Positions 1-13,290 are shown, counted from the stretch's first letter. The stretch: DNA of 64,000 bases from Caprimulgus europaeus (GCA_907165065.1 OU015541.1:8752501-8816500), one strand, 5' to 3'. The notes: generated by a model from the letters alone, not told the origin. Translations and numbers: made by a program.

Positions 1-193
1 CTTATGGGCCAGATTCTGGGTCAGGACATGGCAGTGCTGTGGCACTCCCTGGTTGTCGGTCCCCATCCCACACCAGACCGTGGGAGCAACACTGCAGGGC
101 AGCTCGACTGCTGCGGCTGAAGATGCCCGAGCTGCTCCTGGCTCAGCACAGCCTCAGGGCTTTTTTCTATCCAATGTCCCTATTCAAAATGCA

Positions 194-234
194 CTTCTTT
201 CTTTTTTCTTTTTTCTTTTTTTTTTTTTTTTCCT
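194..234 (+). repeat. T-rich polypyrimidine tract
   Basis: An almost pure run of T with occasional C, in a GC-rich setting. It is a simple low-complexity tract with no flanking element that I recognise. Confidence 0.8.
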
Positions 235-551
235 GTCCATTACTTTTTCCCCAGTGATGCAATTTCCACCCAGTGCTGTTCTGGAGAAAGATCTACAGCG
301 TGTTGCTTCCGATTATAACTCCTGTAGTGTTGGCTGTAGCCTGCCCGGTTACTTGATTTATTGAACTCCCAAATCCTCCGAAGAAACTCAATGATTTTAT
401 ACTAACAATTCCCTCATGCCTGAAAATATAGCATTTGCCAGAGTACTTTCTGGGTGTTAGGATCCAGAAAGGTATCAGTGCCAATAGGAGAAAAAATTGT
501 TATGGGCTCTTGAAATCTGGGGCAAACACTTTGTGCACTGCAAGGGTACGG

Positions 552-748
552 TCCAAGCACACACACGTGCTATATCCAAGTACACATGTGCTATATCCAA
601 GCACACATATGTGCTATATCCAAGCACACACACGTGCTATATCCAAACACACACACATGCTATATCCAAGCACACACACATGCTATATCCAAGCACACAC
701 ACATGCTATATCCAAGCACACACATGTGCTATATCCAAGCACACACGT
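552..748 (+). repeat. 21-23 bp CA-rich minisatellite, about 9 units
   Basis: Units share the core GCTATATCCAAGCACACACA and vary in the length of the CA part, giving 21 to 23 bp. Eight copies of CTATATCCAA follow a first partial unit. The ends of the CA blocks read ACACGTG or ACATGTG, so each unit is partly alternating purine-pyrimidine with an E-box-like CACGTG or CATGTG. Long frames across it are products of the repeat, not a gene. Copy number is likely to vary between individuals. Confidence 0.9.
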
Positions 749-1739
749 TTGTTATAGCTCATGCTTTCTTGGCCTGCAGAGATCAGCGCTGGGCTGGTCC
801 CAGCAGTGTTGCAGGGGGTTTTGTCACCTGTGGGCAGTGGAGGCCAGGTGAGAGCTGGTCTGGCGTGCAGCCAGTGTGGCACAGACAGATGAGATGTCAG
901 CTGGCAAAAAGATGGTTGGACAAAATTAACCTGTCAAAACATTTTGAATATATACCCTCGGGCAGAATGCACTCGCACCAGATCAGCACTTTGCATCATG
1001 TGGGGCAGTGCTTCAGAAGTGCTGAAACCAGAATTCCTCCATCGCTGCACCGTAACTCCAGTTTTTGACTGGACAACGGGGCCGGTAAGGCTTTCAAGCT
1101 ATGGAGAAGGTGATAAGATTCAGGGGGAAAAGGCACTGTCCCACAGCCAGGTCACTCTTTATTCTCCCGAGGTTCCAGGTGTGTGCAGAGGGCTGCAGAG
1201 AAAAATCGTTGGAAGGCCTGTTCCTTCTCCTGGAGGGGAAGTGTTTGTAGGATTAGGGCATATTTAGACATGGTAGAAACGGGATTCCTAAACAAAGGGC
1301 TGGGGGAGGCGAGTCCCCGCGCCGCTGCTGCGGTTCCCACACCGCAGAGGGTTTCCAGATCCGCTGCCTACCTGCCTGCGGAGTAAAGCTGTCCAGACCC
1401 GCTGCCCAGTGCTCACAACTTCCATTTTAGGAGGTGGTAGAAACAGGGTTAGGCAGTTCTAACCCCTCGCCTTCTTACTGGAGCAGAGGAGGTGGACTGG
1501 GGGGGAGCATCTGGGTGCACCCAGCGCTTCAGGGTGCCACTCACACTAACAAACCAGGCTGCTGGTTTCTGCAGGACCCCCCAGTCCAAGCACTGCTGTG
1601 ATGGCCACGCTGGACAAAAATCCAGCACGTGCATGAGCCACGTCCCCTGGCAGATGTGCCTTCACTGCCAGGCTGGGTTTGGTGCTGGGTCCCTTCACCT
1701 GCGGGTGCTTTGTGTCGGTCACAGGAGGAAGCCTCTTCT

Positions 1740-1850
1740 CTATTAATGGCCACAAAATAAATTTGACTTAATGCTAAATTGCAACACAGTGAGCAATCTA
1801 TGCAGATTTACTTTGGGATGGTGTAATTAGCAGCAGGGGGATGTGCAATT
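1740..1850. promoter_or_regulatory. AT-rich island, candidate noncoding element
   Basis: A stretch of about 100 bp with TTAATG, AATAAATTTGACTTAAT and GTGTAATTAGC motifs of the homeodomain type, set in GC-rich sequence. The claim rests only on composition and motifs. Conservation was not tested. Confidence 0.2.
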
Positions 1851-4800
1851 CTCTGAGAGTTGGTGTGCGGGAGCAAGCGCAGGCTGATCCCCGTGGGAGA
1901 GATCGGGGTGGGCTGAAGAAAGATGTCAGTGTTGGCTCTGCAAATAGTGATGGGTCTGGGCTAATTAAGCTTTGGCCTGAGTTTAGGGAAAAAAGATGCA
2001 TGAAGCCATCTTGCTGCTGTGGAGTGAGGAGGGGATGCTGCTGAGGGTTTGGAGTGTTGGAGGTGGAGAGAGGGGGCTGCACCGCAGGGACAGAAAGAAC
2101 AGTGGGCCACCTCCCCTTGGCACATGGAAACCTCCCTGTGAGCAGGGTCCTTGGACACCTCCCTCTTTCTCCCCCTTCCTCTGTTTGTCCTCAGCTCCAT
2201 CCCCGTGCACATGCACGGATGCAGGCGTGCGCGGGTCGAGCTGCTTGCAGCGAGCACAAGCAGATGCAGGGAGGCACATGTGCTGGGCTTGGCTTGCAGC
2301 AGTGCTACATATGCAATTTTTTTATTTACACCCACAATCAGTTTATAATCTCTGGCCAGAACTTCATCTCCTGTATGGGAAGATTTGGCCTGTGGAGAGA
2401 CGTTAACACAAAGGCGAGTGGGAAATATGAAAGGGCCTCTATGTGGAGAGCAATTCAGTTCGTCTCCAGTACACAACTGTGGTTTTTCCATCCCTCTGGG
2501 TTTCTGCTCAGAGACATCTCCGAGCCGTGAGCTCTGCCGGGGCTGCGGCGAGTGCTGCCAGGGGTTGGGCAGCCATGGCCCGGGTGAGACAATGACTCTG
2601 CATCGATGCCAGCACTGCCGAGCCATGATCCCACCAGCACTCCGCTCACTCACTGGGGTTTATGGTGTGAGAAAGCGATGACAAAGCTGGGATCTGTGCT
2701 GATTGGCTTTTCAGCCTCAGAGCACTGAGCATCCATCCGGGAACACTGCCATGTCCCATGGCTGGAGGGGATGGAGCTGGCCCAGATCTGAGCAGCTCAT
2801 GGTGGACCAGCTCTGTGTTGGGAAAGCACCAGATCCAGCAGCCCCAGCTGGACTCTGTCTACCCAGGGAGCACCCTGGGATGCTGAGGTCCCTCTTGTCC
2901 CTGCAAATGTGGGGTGCAGGCAGCATGCTGCCGCCTTGCCCATTTAGCACTACATTTCCTTTGGGGTTAATGAAAAAGGTAAAAAAATGCATCTTGCTGG
3001 AAAAGTGGGAAGAATAAACCAGGAGGGATGAAAGAGACTGCTGGTGTGCCATTGATGTGCTGACTCAGCCACCTCCCCAGAGGACGGAGGAAAATCCTCT
3101 GGCTACGCAGCTGCCAAGCGCTTGTGAGCCCAGTGGTGGTCCAGCCGTCAGCGAGCAGGGGACCAGCCCGGACCCAGCTTGGCATGCCAAGACAGATGCT
3201 GCTCTCACATGTGTAGTGAAGGTGTGGGGCCTCAGCTCACAGCCCGGCAGCTGCACCCGCCCCTGCCCTGGCAAAACTTAATAGTTTTTTGCAAAGAAAA
3301 AAAAAATAATTAAAAAAATCATTTGGGGAATAGATGGAAAAAGGAGATAGCGTCAGGCAGTCATGGCCTGTTCTCCACCTGTTGTTATTTTGGTCTGGCC
3401 CAATCAACCTGCTAGCCAGGCTGGAGCCAGAGACCATCTGGAAAAACTGCCGTGTTTATAAAACTGACATGGAGCAGCACCCCAGGGCCCTGACCTCCCA
3501 CACAAATCTGGAAATGATTAAAATGGCCCTGGCTGCCTTCTCGGCAGAGAGAGCTGCCTGCGGAGAGCAGCCCACCGACCGCATTTGGAGTTCTCATCAG
3601 CGGGGCTGGGGACGCGCCATCCTCCCGGCACCCTGCCTGCCCCGCCCGCCCTGCCCGCCCCGCTGCCGCCCAGCCCGAACCCCCGTGGGCAGGGAGCTTG
3701 GGGGGGATGCTCTGGGGGAGGGAGGGCTGCTGCCGCAAAATGTTCCAATCCATTTCATCCTGCGGCGCCGTTCCCTTCTCCGAGCTGCCTCGCTCGGCAT
3801 TGCGAGGCCACATCCTGGTCTGGGTGATGGGCACCCACTCCCAGGCTGGGGCAGCCCACCCATCCCTCCTCACCCTGCTCCAGCAGCCACAGGCATCAGT
3901 CCCTCCGTCTGCACCCGGCCTCTATTTTTATAGCTAGCTGCAATTAAAAAGTGAAATAATAACATCAGTGAGTCTGATTTCAGCAGGAATTAGAAAGCGA
4001 GCCTCAGCACCAAAGGCAGTGAGTGCAAACTCCGACAAGCCGGCTGCGAGCTCCGGTGAGCTCCTTCTGCGGGTGTGGGGTTAGATGAACGCACTGCACG
4101 GCCCCAAGTCGCTGCTGCAGAACCAGAGCCGTGTCCAGACCCCCCCGGGAGCAGCAAGGCTCTGTGGGGGTTTGGGTTGGGTCTCTGGTTTGGAAAAACC
4201 CTCCCCAAAGGGCTGCCTTCCCCTCTGCACTGCTTTCAAACACCCCACCTCCAGGACATCGCTTATCAAAGTAGCTTTGTGTCCTCTGTGTAGCAAAGGG
4301 TAAGCGACACCACGGCCAAAATTCAAGCCACATTGGGTGTTGCTGACCTGCACTGGCCAGGGGACATTTGGCTGCTTTCAGCCTTCCCTCGCCTGCTGGG
4401 CAGCAGTTTAATTAGAGAGGTGTGAATAATGAATTATCCGTGACTCTGAGCCATCCATGGAAAATTCAAATCAACCTGCTTTTAGTTTACAAGACGTCAG
4501 CGAACTATCTGCCAAGAGAAAGCAGGGGGAGAAAGAAAAACCAGACTGTGTCTTGCAGGTGGGGGCTGCAGAGCGGATGGAGGTGATGCTGTGTGGTGCA
4601 GCCCCAAGCCTGGTCGGTGCTGGCTCTCCTGTGTGCGGGGCAAAGGGATGCTCAGCCCCTTGGCGTGTGAGCCAGGGCTGGAGCTGCGGGGTCAGCACGA
4701 TGGGTGCTCCCTGCTGCCTCCTTGCTCCTCAGCAGCTGGCCAGCTGCTGGGTGGGCAGGGGTGGTGAGTGCAGCCATGGCCAGCAGCTGGCAGGGACGGT

Positions 4801-6084
4801 GGATCCTTACCCATGGGGTCCTGTTCCCTGGGTTCCCTCCAGCTCTCATGGGAGCAGCTGAAGCGCTGACCCCAGCACAGTGGCAAAGCCAGCCCTTGTC
4901 CCTTGCAGGGGTCCTGATGGCGTGGGGTCAGCGGGCACTGCTAGCACCCCAGTGCAGACGGGGACCAAGGGCAGGGACAGGTCCCGTCCACAGCCCCACA
5001 GCGCACAGAGGATGGACCCAAACCCTTTTTGCAACTGGGGCTGCTGGGAATTACTCTAAGAGCTTTGGTAAACGCTTGCTTCACCCCAGCACAAGGGGAC
5101 TTAATCCCTGAAAGGGCCCTGGCCTTGGGCCTGGAGGAGCCCTTCTTGCTGTGTTTGTCTTCTCCCCTCCTCTGCTTGGCTGCACTAAGCTCTGGCCCTG
5201 AATTTGCTGCTGCCACTATTGTTCCTACGTTATCGGGGAGGATGATGAGGACAGGGAAGGGAGCAGGAGGGGCTGTCTGGGCTGCACAGAGCCTGGATGG
5301 GGACAGTCAGGAGCTTGAACTTGGCACCAGTGCTGCTGGGCACAGCTGGGCAGGATGCTTCGGGCACAGCTCCCCATCAGCACACCACTCCTTCCCTCCA
5401 GGTCCAGCCCCAACCTGGCTGTGACCGTGGCAGCTCCCTTCCCTCCTGACCTAACCCACCCTGCGGTGATGCTCGTCCTGCCCCGATGTGCCCGGGCAGG
5501 GCTGCTGGGAAAGGCACAGCTTCCATGGCCCTCTGCCTCTGCGGGCAGGATTTCTGATGGAAAAGCATACAAAAATTTTCATCCTGAATTTCAGGGGTTT
5601 TAATCAGCTGCTGACACAGAGGGGAACTGTGCTGCTGCTGGGACCAAAGGCTTTGAAATGGGCAGAAAATAGACCTGTCACGTCTTTTGTCCAGGGCCAG
5701 TGCTGCTCATTGATCTCTCTATCGGATGAGTAAACCGATACATATTAACCCGGAGCCAAAGCAAACATATTCTGAGTGTTGAAGATGTTCAGATAAGTCT
5801 TTTTCTCCCCCCAGGAAGCTGGAGCTGAAGCTCTGTGATGTGCAGATCAAGGGGTCCCAGACCAGTTTGTGGTGCGGCTTACCTGGAGCATGTGCTGTGT
5901 GTGCCTCAGTTTCCCCTGCCCCAGGGAGGGGATGGGACCCTTTGCCATGGGTTCATCCCAGAGGGGTCCAGACCCCACCCTGGAGCCTCCCGGCTGCCAT
6001 CACTCACCTGCACCAGGGAACGTGTGCCCGGGGAGCACGCCAGCCCTCTCCTCACCAGCCCCCTCCACTTGCTGAGGTTATTAA

Positions 6085-6380
6085 ATTAACTCCTCCCCAG
6101 TTTGTGAAAGGAAGGGACACAGATAAACCTGCACGGAAGGACGGGCGATAACAGAGGGTAGCCCGCAGATAAACCCTCCTGCCAGCCCCAGCACGTGCTC
6201 CCCTGCCAGCTCCCTCTGCAGACTGCGGGTACTGCACGGGATTATCAACCCCCTACAACACTGTAACCTCTTATAGAATCATGATTCAAACCTATTGTAC
6301 AAATAGATGACAGCAGTAAATAGTGCTTCGGGGAAGTTAAATGCTTGAAAACACTGAAAATACCCGTGGCTGATTCAATT
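6085..6380. promoter_or_regulatory. candidate enhancer with GATA cluster
   Basis: Three GATA motifs lie within 52 bp: AGATAA at 6121-6126, GATAA at 6147-6151 and AGATAA at 6167-6172. A GATTATC follows near 6240. After the cluster comes an AT-rich block (6240-6380) with ATGATTCAAA and CAATTACTGG motifs. Spaced GATA sites next to a complex AT-rich block are typical of tissue enhancers. This is inferred from motifs only. Confidence 0.3.
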
Positions 6381-6604
6381 ACTGGCCATGGACAATAAGT
6401 ACCTTGGCCACAGCAGTGGGACTGACCTGGGTTTATTCTCCCTTGGTACTAAGGGAGCATCACCCAGGTTTGGGGGGCATTGCTGGGGTGCTGGGACCCA
6501 CCTGCCTGCGCTGTTGGAAGCAAAACACTTCATTTTGGTGCTTTTTCCCTGGGCAAGACTCAAAATGACTCATGCTAATGGGGGGTTTTGGTACCATGAT
6601 GTCT

Positions 6605-6830
6605 GTGCCTGATTTTTTTAATAAGTTTTGAAGTTTCATTTCTGCATTATTGTCTTGGTTAATCTTGCTTCAATTTTTTTATATTAAGCACTGTGCTAGA
6701 TACTTCTGCTTCAAATTTTCTATTAAATGGTGTGCTAAATACGTTGTGAATGCAATATATGACATGGATGTGGTCATTCAGATGTATAAATTCAATTTTT
6801 TATAAATTGCAGTCCAGGAATGAGAAGGAC
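6605..6830. promoter_or_regulatory. AT-rich island, candidate noncoding element
   Basis: About 220 bp of complex AT-rich sequence with TTAATCTTGC, ATATTAAGCA and ATTAAATGG motifs, bounded sharply by GC-rich DNA. No repeat family recognised. A conserved element or an old decayed repeat are both possible. Confidence 0.2.
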
Positions 6831-8762
6831 AGTGCATCCCTGCGTTGCCACATGGAGACCTCATCCCCTCCACTGTCCCATCCACTGTCCCCCATTGCTG
6901 GCCAGCCCCAGCCCTGCTTCCCCCACCCTGGGGGCTGAAGGTAAATGAAGCCCGTGGTTATGGTGCTTCATTAAGATCAGAGGAAGGGAGAAGGGAAGTG
7001 ACTCGTCTCTGTCACCACTAGGCTGTGTGTCACCAGGGAAGCCAGGAAGCCGTCCACCTCCGGCTGGTGAGTGGCCAGCACTGCCACGCTCGCCCTGTCC
7101 CACTGCATCGACCCAGCACCACCTGTCTGCCAAGCAAACAAACCCAAGACACCCACAGGCTGAACAAAGAGATACCACTTTGTTAGGGGCCGGCGGGAAG
7201 CTCGTGGGCGAGGACAGCAGCGAGTGGCACCACTGCTGATGCCAAGTTTAGGTTTGCACCTTGCGAAAGCTGGGCAGGAACCGGAGGAAGCCGTGGTGGT
7301 TAACAGCGTCCCCGGGATCACGGAGAGGAAACCGGGGCAGCGACCTTTCCTCCCTCCGGGAATGTGCTGCCTCAGCAGGAAATGTTTGGGGCTCTCCTGG
7401 CCGATGAGCTGCTGCTCCCTGTGACGGCTGAGGGCTGCGGGAGCCTGGGGGTGTCCAGGGAAGAGGTTTGGAGATGCCTTGGCCAAGGGCATCCCTTGCA
7501 GGGGCTGGGGAGGGGAGCGGTGGCTCTGCTGCACAGTGGCTCACCCGCAGCAACCGCACACCGACTCACTTGATTTCTCACATGGGTAAAAGAAAAGGGA
7601 TCTTGAGCTAGTGTTGGTGCACAACAACCCACTGTGTGGGTCAGGCTAGCTCTCGCATCCCACAGAGGGGTTTTTTGGCTTCCAAGTCCTGGTAACTCAC
7701 ATTTAGCCTTTCTCAAGTGGTAAGAAGTTACCTGGGAAACTGGGGCAAAGGATGGGAAAAGCTGACATCGAATCCTGGTTTCTGTTCTCCATCCACATCA
7801 TGATGCGTTTCTGGGGAAAAGCACCACCCTGCTCAGGGTGTGGAGCCGCTGGCTCTGCATCCCCCAGCCCCTGTCTGCTCCTCAGGGGTAGGGATGAAAT
7901 ACAGGATTGCCAGAAGGATGGAGAGCCCAGCTCGAGATCCTGGTCTCAAACACTGCAGAGCAAAGCTCAGCCCCAGCTGTGGAGGATGGCAAGGTGCAGG
8001 GATGGGAACCATGCTGCACAACCTCTGTGCTCCCCTCTGGCTATGAAATAAAATGCTTGCTCTAGGGACAGCCTGTGCTCACTCAAAACTCAGCCCAGGT
8101 GAGCCCATAATGGGATCCAGGCTCCCACTGGGTGTGGCTGGAGGTTGCCAGAAGTTCAAGCTAGGCTGGGGTTCAGGTTTGTGATGAAACCCATGGGTTT
8201 GGGGGCTGCACACAGCAATCCAGCACAGTGACTCCACTGCTGCTGCCTCCACTTGCCTTCTCAACTGAGCATAATCCTGGAAAGGGTTTTGGTTCATGCA
8301 ACACTACTGCTGTTAATGGCAAGGGGAGACAGTTCAACGGCAGCAGGATCAGTCCCTGTAGGTGAAATACCATGAGGAGCACCAGCATGCACACAGCAGA
8401 AGACACCCTGTGTAGGAAATGGGAGCCCGTTCCGGTGAGGAAATGGTGTGAATGCTATTTATTTGCAGAGTTTTGTTTTCATTAACTCCAGCGTGAGTCA
8501 AACCCTTCCTGCCAGCGTTCTGCCCGGCGCGGTGCCTCCGGCTGGCACAGCCGCACACAGACCCCTCGGTTCCTCAGCGGGTGGAAGCCTTGTGATGGGG
8601 CAGGCACAGGAAGGCTGAACAATGCGGCCAGTGGCCCCACACAGGTGCTGGCCAGCCCAGCATGCTGCTGGCAATTGTGCTGCGTGCACAGATGAGGCCA
8701 TGTGCTGCGATGCTGTGAAACACAGCAATGATGGGGGAGGCTGGGAGGGCTGCAGCAGCTAA

Positions 8763-8828
8763 GTTTTTAGGGGTAATTGTTTTTTTAGGGCTAATTTTTT
8801 TCTTTAGTGCTAATTTTAGGGGTAGGAT
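8763..8828 (+). repeat. degenerate 20-22 bp tandem repeat
   Basis: Three imperfect units of the form T-run + TTAGGGGTAATT, TTAGGGCTAATT and TTAGTGCTAATT, followed by a partial TTTTAGGGGTAGG. The TTAGGG string looks telomeric but the unit is not the telomere hexamer. Confidence 0.55.
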
Positions 8829-10818
8829 GGGGAGAACACCCCAGGACCAAGCTCTTCACACCTTCACTGCAGTGGGTAGCACGGCACATTGACTTGGAGC
8901 CACCTAGCCAGTATCCTGTCTGCCATGGGCAGCTGGGAGGGAAGTGAGGGTAAGAATAGCATGACCGTCCTTCCCAGTGCCCCGGCCCCAAGGACCAGGG
9001 ATTTCCTGAGCAGGGCAGTGGCCCTGCGGCTGATGGTGGCCACACACCAGCCAGCTCCCAGCACCTGCACCATCCCATGCAGCTCAGTGCCAGGGAATTG
9101 CTTCTCCTTCTGGTCCAACCAGCAGCAAGTCGTGCCAACTGCAGGTGTTTCAGGTGGCAACACCAGCAACTCATGGGGTAGCCAGGGAGCACAGTGGGGA
9201 AGAGGATCCAGACCATTCCAGCTCTGAGCCATTTCATACTGGAGAATGGCCCATTTGGGGTGAAGAAACAGGGGTATTTAAAACCAGGCTGGTGCCAGCC
9301 ATCAGAAATACCCTGTGCTGGTTTCCTAGCTGGTTCACTTCCCTCCAGAGATGCTGCAGTGTGGGTGAAAGCAAACTAAAGTCAAACTATAAATGGCTTT
9401 TACTTTAGCTGAGAGATGCAGCCCCTCATGCCCTCACCTACACCCTGCCCTTCCCCTGCCAACACTGGGACACCACACGAGATATTAAATCCATAGCCAG
9501 TCACTCATGAAAACGTGTCAGAGAGAAACAGGGGCTGCTGCAAACACCCAGCCCTGCAGACCAAAGGTCTTTGTGTGAGAAGAAGCTGGTTCCCCGCTGC
9601 TTCCTCTGCCCCGCTGCCTGTGACCCACCGCGTCCTCCGGGCCCAGAGCCGGCCGAGGCAGGAAACAGGTGGGATAAATATTTGTGCAAACCAGAGTGAA
9701 ATTTCCCTTGAAGGCCATGCAATGTGTTTCCCTTGCGGTGGTTATGAATGGGAAGGTAACGGCCGGCGCAGCGGCAGGTGCTCCCAGGGTGCTGTGGGAC
9801 CAGCACTGCTGCCTTCCCAGGGAAAGTGAGGGTGTTATTCTTAATTCACCAAGAAAACAGGCTCAGAAAGCTGCTGGGGGCTGCAGGAAAAGCTATCCTG
9901 GAAAAATCTAGGCATTTAACTGCTGTGGCTCAAAACCAAAGCCTGTGGGAGCCCTGCGGGGTAGGGACCAGCACACCCCAGGAGAACCAGTGAGCTGTGG
10001 GACCAGCGCATCAGAGCCCACGCTGCTGGGACAACGCAAAAGCTGTTCCAGTCCCAGCATGACATTTCTAAAGAGCCATGCTTCCCCTTTGCAAGAAGAG
10101 AAAAAGCACCGAGGGCCACGTGTCCCTGCGGCACAGCCGGTACCTGCCGCACCGTGAGCAGGCAGACATGGTGGCAGCACACGGGGCCGGTCAGCAGTGC
10201 GCTGTGTGCACGGAAGCAGGTGCTGGTGATTTGGGGCCAGATGTTACCGATTTCCTGCTGTGGGCTGGTGCCCTGCGGATGCACCCCTGCCTGCTGGGAG
10301 GAGGCCAGGCTGTGGGAGCACGAGGGGCTGTGTGGGTCTGGTGCCCTCTGCAACCAAAGTGTCACCGGAAAGGATGTGCTGGTGGGGTTAGGGCAGATCC
10401 AGAAGCTCTTGCTCTCCCCTTGGAGAACATCGGTCAGGATTTGACTCTCTGAGCTTACCAGTGTCAGTGAGAGGAAATGCACCACAGCAATGCTGCTCCT
10501 TCTTCCCAAAAACAGGCTACAGTGGGAGCCTGCAGCTGTGGGACCAGCTCTGGCAGTGTGAGGGTACATTCAGAGGGCCATCTTCAACTAAAACCAAACA
10601 AGCTTGAGACCCCAAACAGCTTCATCTGGCTCATTTCACAGCCAGGCAGTGGGAAAGGAGTGGGAATTGTCTGTCTAAATAAGTGGGCAAGGGGAGCCCG
10701 AGCAGCACAGGATACAGGCGTCTCTGAGCTAACACGCACTCGTTACAACCCCGACATCTGCTCTCTGACCTCTTGAGCTCTGATTGCCAACAAACCTGCC
10801 GTGGCTGCCTTCCCCCTC

Positions 10819-10848
10819 TTGGATTTCCTCCTCCTCCTCCTCCCGCCT
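10819..10848 (+). repeat. short CCT trinucleotide tract
   Basis: Five or so CTC/CCT units interrupted at the ends. A pyrimidine-rich simple repeat with no coding context. Confidence 0.6.
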
Positions 10849-12959
10849 GTGGTGACCATGAGCCCCCCGGCTGAGGGGCAGGTGGGAGCCATGGGCACCC
10901 GCTTCCCCCCTGCAGCACTCCAGTAGCCAAGCCCTGGGATTTGGGGGCTGGAGGGTGGAGACAGACTCTGCAAACCAACAAGAGTTTCACAATAGTTTGC
11001 TTAAGGGCTTGTGACTTACAGGCTCATGCTCAGGTGCTCGGGGCAGGCAGGGAACAGCCCTGTCCTGGCTGCCCACAGGAACCTGGCTCACACTGCCCAG
11101 GGGCCCTGCATCCTCCTCGGGGCACAGCCACACTGGGGACACTGCAGCAGGACTCGGGGACCTGCCATCATCCCCCTTGGCACCAGCTGCTCACACACCC
11201 TGGACCTGCCCGACACAACTGCAGCAAAGAGCTGCTCAGCACCCCACATCTCCCGGGAGCGTGAGACCCACGGAGCAGAAATCAGCACAGCCCACACCAT
11301 CCTTTCCCCTCCTTTAGCTCTGTCCCTTTTTTTCCCTCCCTCTCCTTCCCCCCTTCCCCCAAAAGCTCTTTGTCTCTGGGCTCTGTGGAGGAAGCAGACC
11401 TTCTGAAAATAAACTCTTTCTGCTTTGATCTGGTTTATGGGCACGCACTGTTTATAGCTCCGTGCGTACGACTTGACACCTTCCCACCTGCGGCCCCAGC
11501 AACTGCTTCTTATCACAGCCACTTTGGATATTAACAGGCTGGCAGGGAGGGTGATTGGGAGGTCCTCAAGACCCCCAAGCCCTCCCCACACCCCGCCACC
11601 CTTCCCAGCCACTGCCGCTCCCCCTCCCCAGGCAGGAGAGAGACAGGCTGGTGTCCCCCTGCATGTGCTAATTGCATCAGCCCATGTTTATTGGGATGTT
11701 TATCTAGACTAGCAATGACAGAGGGTCCTCAGAGGCCGGATCCATCCTCTCCCCACAGGAATTATCTCATTTTGACCTGTATTTTCAGCACAGCCCAGGA
11801 CAACATTGGGTTCCCATGCCTTCCTTCTGACCTGGCAGATACAAACATTTGGGAAGTGGGGGCAGGAAAGACCTGACAAGCCCCAAATTTGCTTTATTTT
11901 GACCTGCTGAAGTGTATATTGAAGCAGGTGTCACCCACCTGGTCTGGGGACTGGAGCCCACACAAGCACCACAGCACAGCTGGGGTCAGCACTGGAGCAC
12001 CCGGATTCCCAGCAGGGCTGTCACTGTGTGAAGGGTGCTGGAGGGGAGAAGCTCTGCGCCAGGGTAGAGAAGCTCTGCCCTCCGGGCTTTGCTTCAGCTC
12101 ACTACAATTCTGACATGTTGGAAAGGAGCTGTGCCATGCAGTGTCCATCCTGCTGTTGCACTGTGGCATGGCAGTGACACTGGGATCAGCCAGGTCAGCC
12201 CCATCCCTGGGTCCTGCACACCACATCTCCTCGCTGCAGAGGAGCTGCTGAGCAGCTCCGCTTCTCCAGGGCTGGGGTGACCACTTTTGCATTGCCAGAG
12301 GGAGGGCAGGTACCCCTGCTTCCTCTGGAGCCTGTTTCATGGAGCTTTCTGCTGTGCTACAGCATCCTGGAAAGGGCCTGAGATGTTGCAATAAAATGAG
12401 TCTGTTAATAAACAATGTCAAGTTTGGGCTGTGCTTACAATCGTCTTTCATCCGTGCTTGCCTTCAAAACATCCGCCAACGGGGCATCTCTGCCAGTAAC
12501 ACATGAGTCAGCGGCACGTACCCAACAGCAGATCCAGGCAAGTCCCCTGTGAAGCCTGGCCCCACGCCGGGCTGGCTCACCTGTGCTGGCAGGGAACCAG
12601 GGTACCACGGGGTCTGCACCAGCACCACACTGCCCAGACACCCCAGCTGCCCCACGGGACCGCAGCATCCTCCTGCCTCCCACCCCTAACTGCTCCACCA
12701 CCCCGAGGCAGCCACTGCCCCAACCCCAGGGCTGCAGAGGTGGCCCCAGGTGCCACATTTTGGCACTGACCCCATATGGGTCCCCCACCACCATGTCCCA
12801 CAGAGCTACAGCTGTGTCCCCTCTGCACAGCCTGGCACCTCCAGAGCAGAACAGCGACAGCAAACACCCACCGTGGCAGCCAGGTCAGGAGCTGACACAG
12901 AAAAGCAGTTAAGGTTTTGAAAGTCTCCCCTCCAAAGGGGAGGGGAGGGGAAAGAAATT

Positions 12960-13290
12960 CCAAGGCTCATTCCCAACAGAAAGTCTTGAATTAGATCAGC
13001 TTTGGTCAGTTCTTCCACCTTCCTTCAGACACTTCTGAAATATTTCATTTTCACTTTGAACATACAGAACATTTTCAAGCACATTTAATTAGCTTATATT
13101 TCATGAGGAAATATATAATTTGGACTTGGAAAAAATGAGATTTTTAACAGAGCTGCAATGGTGGGGACATGTTTTCCAGTAGAGAAATTAATCAAAATCA
13201 ACCCTTTTCTTCTACATTGATTGCAGCTCACTGATAGCTTCCAGTTAACAGCATTTCTTTAAGAAATCCTCACCTGGCTCTGCTAGCAGC
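12960..13290. promoter_or_regulatory. AT-rich island, candidate distal enhancer
   Basis: The longest complex AT-rich block of the left flank. It contains ACATTTAATTAGCTTATATT (homeodomain-type TTAATTAG near 13,085), ATTAATCAAAATCAACC and CATTGATTGCAG (PBX/TCF-like ATTGATTG and ATCAAA), and ends in TCACCTGG, an E-box that SNAI or ZEB proteins can bind. No repeat signature was seen. This is the first place I would look for a conserved SNAI1-linked enhancer. Basis is motif content and contrast with the surroundings. Confidence 0.3.

Noticed and set aside
552-748. CRISPR array
   Set aside because: Units are contiguous without unique spacers, and the genome is vertebrate. It is a minisatellite.
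435-1068. Long open frames over the CA-rich tandem repeat
   Set aside because: The frames stay open because the repeat unit lacks stops. The peptides are simple repeats of the unit and have no gene context.
1961-2653. 230-residue frame on the minus strand
   Set aside because: Overlaps other frames on both strands, no recognisable domain, low-complexity composition, no splice or promoter support.
5905-5930. GCCTCAGTTTCCCC as a MIR/L2 relic
   Set aside because: Only about 14 bases match and the flanks do not extend the similarity.
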